From positions 1 through 13,948 of the forward strand of contig JAICYE010000013.1 of NCBI GenBank assembly GCA_025934385.1: 13,948 bases of DNA, written 5' to 3'. A program made the position numbers and the translations under genes. This DNA is from Acidimicrobiia bacterium (lineage in GTDB: Bacteria > Actinomycetota > Acidimicrobiia > IMCC26256 > BP-133). This document shows positions 12,690 through 13,948 of the stretch, one piece after another (the first letter of the stretch is position 1; every line of letters begins with the position of its first letter). The notes below the pieces were generated by a model, which did not search any database, was not told the DNA's origin, and was given only the letters and a program-made list of their open reading frames with translations.

Positions 12690-13487
12690 TCAGCCCGCCC
12701 GGCGGGTGAGCACGGCCCGGGTGGCCAGGGTGGTTCCGCCGGCCAGGATCAGCAGCGTTCCCAGCCGGACCAGCGGGAGGACCTCGGCTCCCGTCCGGGG
12801 GAGGGTGGGCCGGACGAGGACGGCGGGCGAGATCTCGACGTCGGGCGGGGCGGGGGCCGCCACCGGTGCGGCGGTCTCGACCGGAGCCGCCGGCGCCTCG
12901 GCGGGCGAGCCGGCCGGCTGCAGCGGCGCAGGAACGCCACCGGTCGGCGGCGTGGCCGCCTGGGTCGTCCCCTCGACGGATGATCCGCCGGGCACTCCGC
13001 GGCCGGCCACGGAGAAGCAGACGGTGTTGCTCTTCTGGACCACGAGGTCGCCCCCGTCGACCAGGCGCCCCGAGAGGCGGACCCGGTCGCAGACCTGGCG
13101 CTGCGCCCCGGCGGGCACCGTGAAGCGGTAGCGGTAGAGGCCGTCGTTGTCGGTCGGCTTCTCCTGGCTGCTGTGGCCGTAATCGATCGTGCCGTCGACC
13201 ATCAGGCAGTCGAGCACCTTGTGGAGGACCGGTTTCGGCCAGTCGGACGTGTTCCAGGTGGCGGTCACGTCGACGCCGTCGCCGGGGTGGACCACGGCGC
13301 CGGGGGCCGGGTCGGTGGCCACGGCCAGGCTGCCGGGCGGGTTGCCGTGGTAGAGGCTGCCGCAGGCGGCGGCGTTGGGCGTGTCCGCCCAGGCGGTCGG
13401 GGTCAGGGCGACGACGACGGGCACGATGACGGCCGTGCCGGCGGCGACGGCGCACAGGGCGCGACGAGCAGAGAGCAAGCGGGGCAT
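12690..13487 (-). CDS. Secreted LPXTG-anchored surface protein of unknown function
   Basis: This is a 265-residue cell-wall protein. The signal peptide (LLSARR, then a hydrophobic core, cleavage near AWA-D35) is clear. The mature domain (35-170) is β-rich and has four cysteines, which may form two disulfides: AAC42G, LDCLMVDG, RQVCDRV and NTVCFSV. It includes PGDGVDVTATWNTSDWPKPVLHKVLDC-like sequence around the second. A Pro/Ala-rich spacer then leads to a sortase motif LPRTG (229-233), a hydrophobic segment (LVRLGTLLILAGGTTLA) and a basic tail TRRAG, the standard sortase sorting signal. The ATG at 13487 has GGAGA about 7 nt upstream. It is a single-gene unit, with a 290-bp upstream gap and a hairpin after its stop. 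Function is unknown, and no sortase gene is in the window. Confidence 0.85.
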   Translation of the reverse strand: MPRLLSARRALCAVAAGTAVIVPVVVALTPTAWADTPNAAACGSLYHGNPPGSLAVATDPAPGAVVHPGDGVDVTATWNTSDWPKPVLHKVLDCLMVDGTIDYGHSSQEKPTDNDGLYRYRFTVPAGAQRQVCDRVRLSGRLVDGGDLVVQKSNTVCFSVAGRGVPGGSSVEGTTQAATPPTGGVPAPLQPAGSPAEAPAAPVETAAPVAAPAPPDVEISPAVLVRPTLPRTGAEVLPLVRLGTLLILAGGTTLATRAVLTRRAG

Positions 13488-13777
13488 GGGGGTCTCCAGG
13501 GGAGCGGTGAGCGTGGGCGCCGGGTCCGCCGGTGCGGTGCGGGCTCCGGGAGCTCCCCGCCGCTCGAACGTCCGACTTGCCAGGGATTCGGGCTGCCCAA
13601 GCGGTTCGTCACGAAATGATCGATCCGCCCCGCAAAGTGCAACACGACCGCAATGAACCCCGGCCCCGCCTCACCCGCCGCTGGGCGCGCCGGAGCGGCG
13701 TTCCTGGCGCTCAGGGGTAGACGCCGGGAACGCCGCTGGCTCGGGACCGGGCACGGAACCGGCCCCGCTTACTTTCC
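13488..13777. other. 290-bp intergenic region upstream of the LPXTG gene
   Basis: I see no credible gene here. It must hold the promoter of the surface-protein gene (minus strand). A TTGCAC hexamer (complement of 13637-13642) is a possible -35, but no good -10 lies at standard spacing, so no promoter is called. The right part holds the strong inverted repeat listed separately. Confidence 0.6.
13694..13737 (-). terminator. Strong hairpin after the Thr-rich gene
   Basis: AGCGGCGTTCC (13694-13704) and GGAACGCCGCT (13727-13737) form a perfect 11-bp stem. After a one-base mismatch on each side, GGCG (13706-13709) pairs with CGCC (13722-13725), leaving a 12-nt loop. It starts 40 bp after the stop of the Thr-rich gene, so a terminator is the simplest reading. 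It could instead be a dispersed palindromic repeat or part of the leader of the LPXTG gene. Confidence 0.55.
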
Positions 13778-13948
13778 TTACGGCTGCGTGCCCGCTCCGG
13801 GGTCGGAGGGGGGCATCGTCGTCGTGGTCGTCGTCGTGCTGCTGGTGGTCGTGCTCGTCGTGGTCGACCCGGGATCGCCGCCGGCGGGATCGCCGCTGGC
13901 GGGAGCGGTGGTCGTCGTGGTCGTGGGCGCCGCGGTCGTCGCCGTGGT
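13778..13948 (-). CDS. C-terminal end of a threonine-rich, probably extracytoplasmic protein (5' truncated)
   Basis: An open frame with no start enters from the right edge and ends in TAA at 13780-13778. The visible 56 residues are low complexity: runs of Thr (up to seven) broken by Ala/Pro/Ser and two Gly-Asp-Pro segments (SGDPAGGDPGS), ending MPPSDPGAGTQP. Thr-rich tails like this are common as linkers or tails of secreted actinobacterial proteins. The codons use ACG/ACC almost only. Neither the family nor the localisation can be told from this part. A strong hairpin lies 40 bp after the stop, which supports the stop as a real gene end. Confidence 0.6.
   Translation of the reverse strand, partial: TTATTAAPTTTTTTAPASGDPAGGDPGSTTTSTTTSSTTTTTTTMPPSDPGAGTQP

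Noticed and set aside
10735..13131. A 798-residue plus-strand open frame antisense to CopCD and the LPXTG gene
   Set aside because: The product is Gly/Pro/Gln/His-rich with no domain. It crosses two real minus-strand genes and their intergenic hairpin, so it is a GC-rich shadow.
13705..13726. A tRNA D-arm look-alike (GGCGCTCAGGGGTAGACGCC)
   Set aside because: The sequence resembles a D-stem and loop, but no T-loop (TTCRANY) or matching acceptor stem follows. The bases belong to the larger hairpin at 13694-13737.
13823..13873. A Val/Leu-rich plus-strand stretch that looks like a transmembrane helix
   Set aside because: It is the antisense of Thr codon runs (ACG/ACC read as CGT/GGT repeats). 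The minus-strand frame ends in a clean TAA followed by a hairpin.

Overview
The window is very GC-rich chromosomal DNA from a Gram-positive actinobacterium. GTG starts are frequent, genes are tightly packed, and there are Sec signal peptides, a lipobox protein, and a probable LPXTG sortase substrate. A secreted protein with 42-residue GYWL/FGDA repeats suggests class Acidimicrobiia or a relative. That placement is an inference from family memory, not from a marker gene. No rRNA, tRNA, CRISPR array, insertion sequence, phage gene or origin is visible.

Layout, left to right. (1) Positions 1-4089, minus strand: a 105-residue four-cysteine protein of unknown function, then a KimA-like APC potassium transporter with an OB-fold domain fused to its C-terminus, then a KdpD-type sensor kinase running off the left edge. 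The last two overlap by ATGA, so sensor and transporter look translationally coupled. (2) Positions 4290-5783, plus strand: a secreted chimera of six propeller-like repeats, a proline linker and about ten RTX calcium-binding nonapeptides. (3) Positions 5916-8176, minus strand: a DHA2-type 14-helix drug/solute exporter and a MerR regulator overlapping by GTGA. Two tandem TTGACGT-N2-ACGTCAA-type operators lie just upstream of the exporter, so the regulator probably controls its own operon. (4) Positions 8304-12609, minus strand: a five-gene operon joined by three successive GTGA overlaps. It encodes a CopC-CopD-YtkA-like copper protein, a YcnI (DUF1775) protein with an N-terminal histidine after processing, a His-rich lipoprotein, a CPBP intramembrane protease and an uncharacterised bitopic membrane protein. 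(5) Positions 12690-13487, minus strand: a secreted LPXTG surface protein with a strong hairpin after its stop. (6) Positions 13778-13948: the C-terminal end of a threonine-rich, probably extracytoplasmic protein, followed by another strong hairpin.

Most of the window concerns the cell envelope and ion balance: potassium uptake and sensing, copper handling outside the membrane, drug export, and surface or secreted proteins. The best candidates for something not well described are the transporter-OB-fold fusion and the copper operon in which a protease and two uncharacterised exported proteins are translationally linked to CopCD and YcnI.
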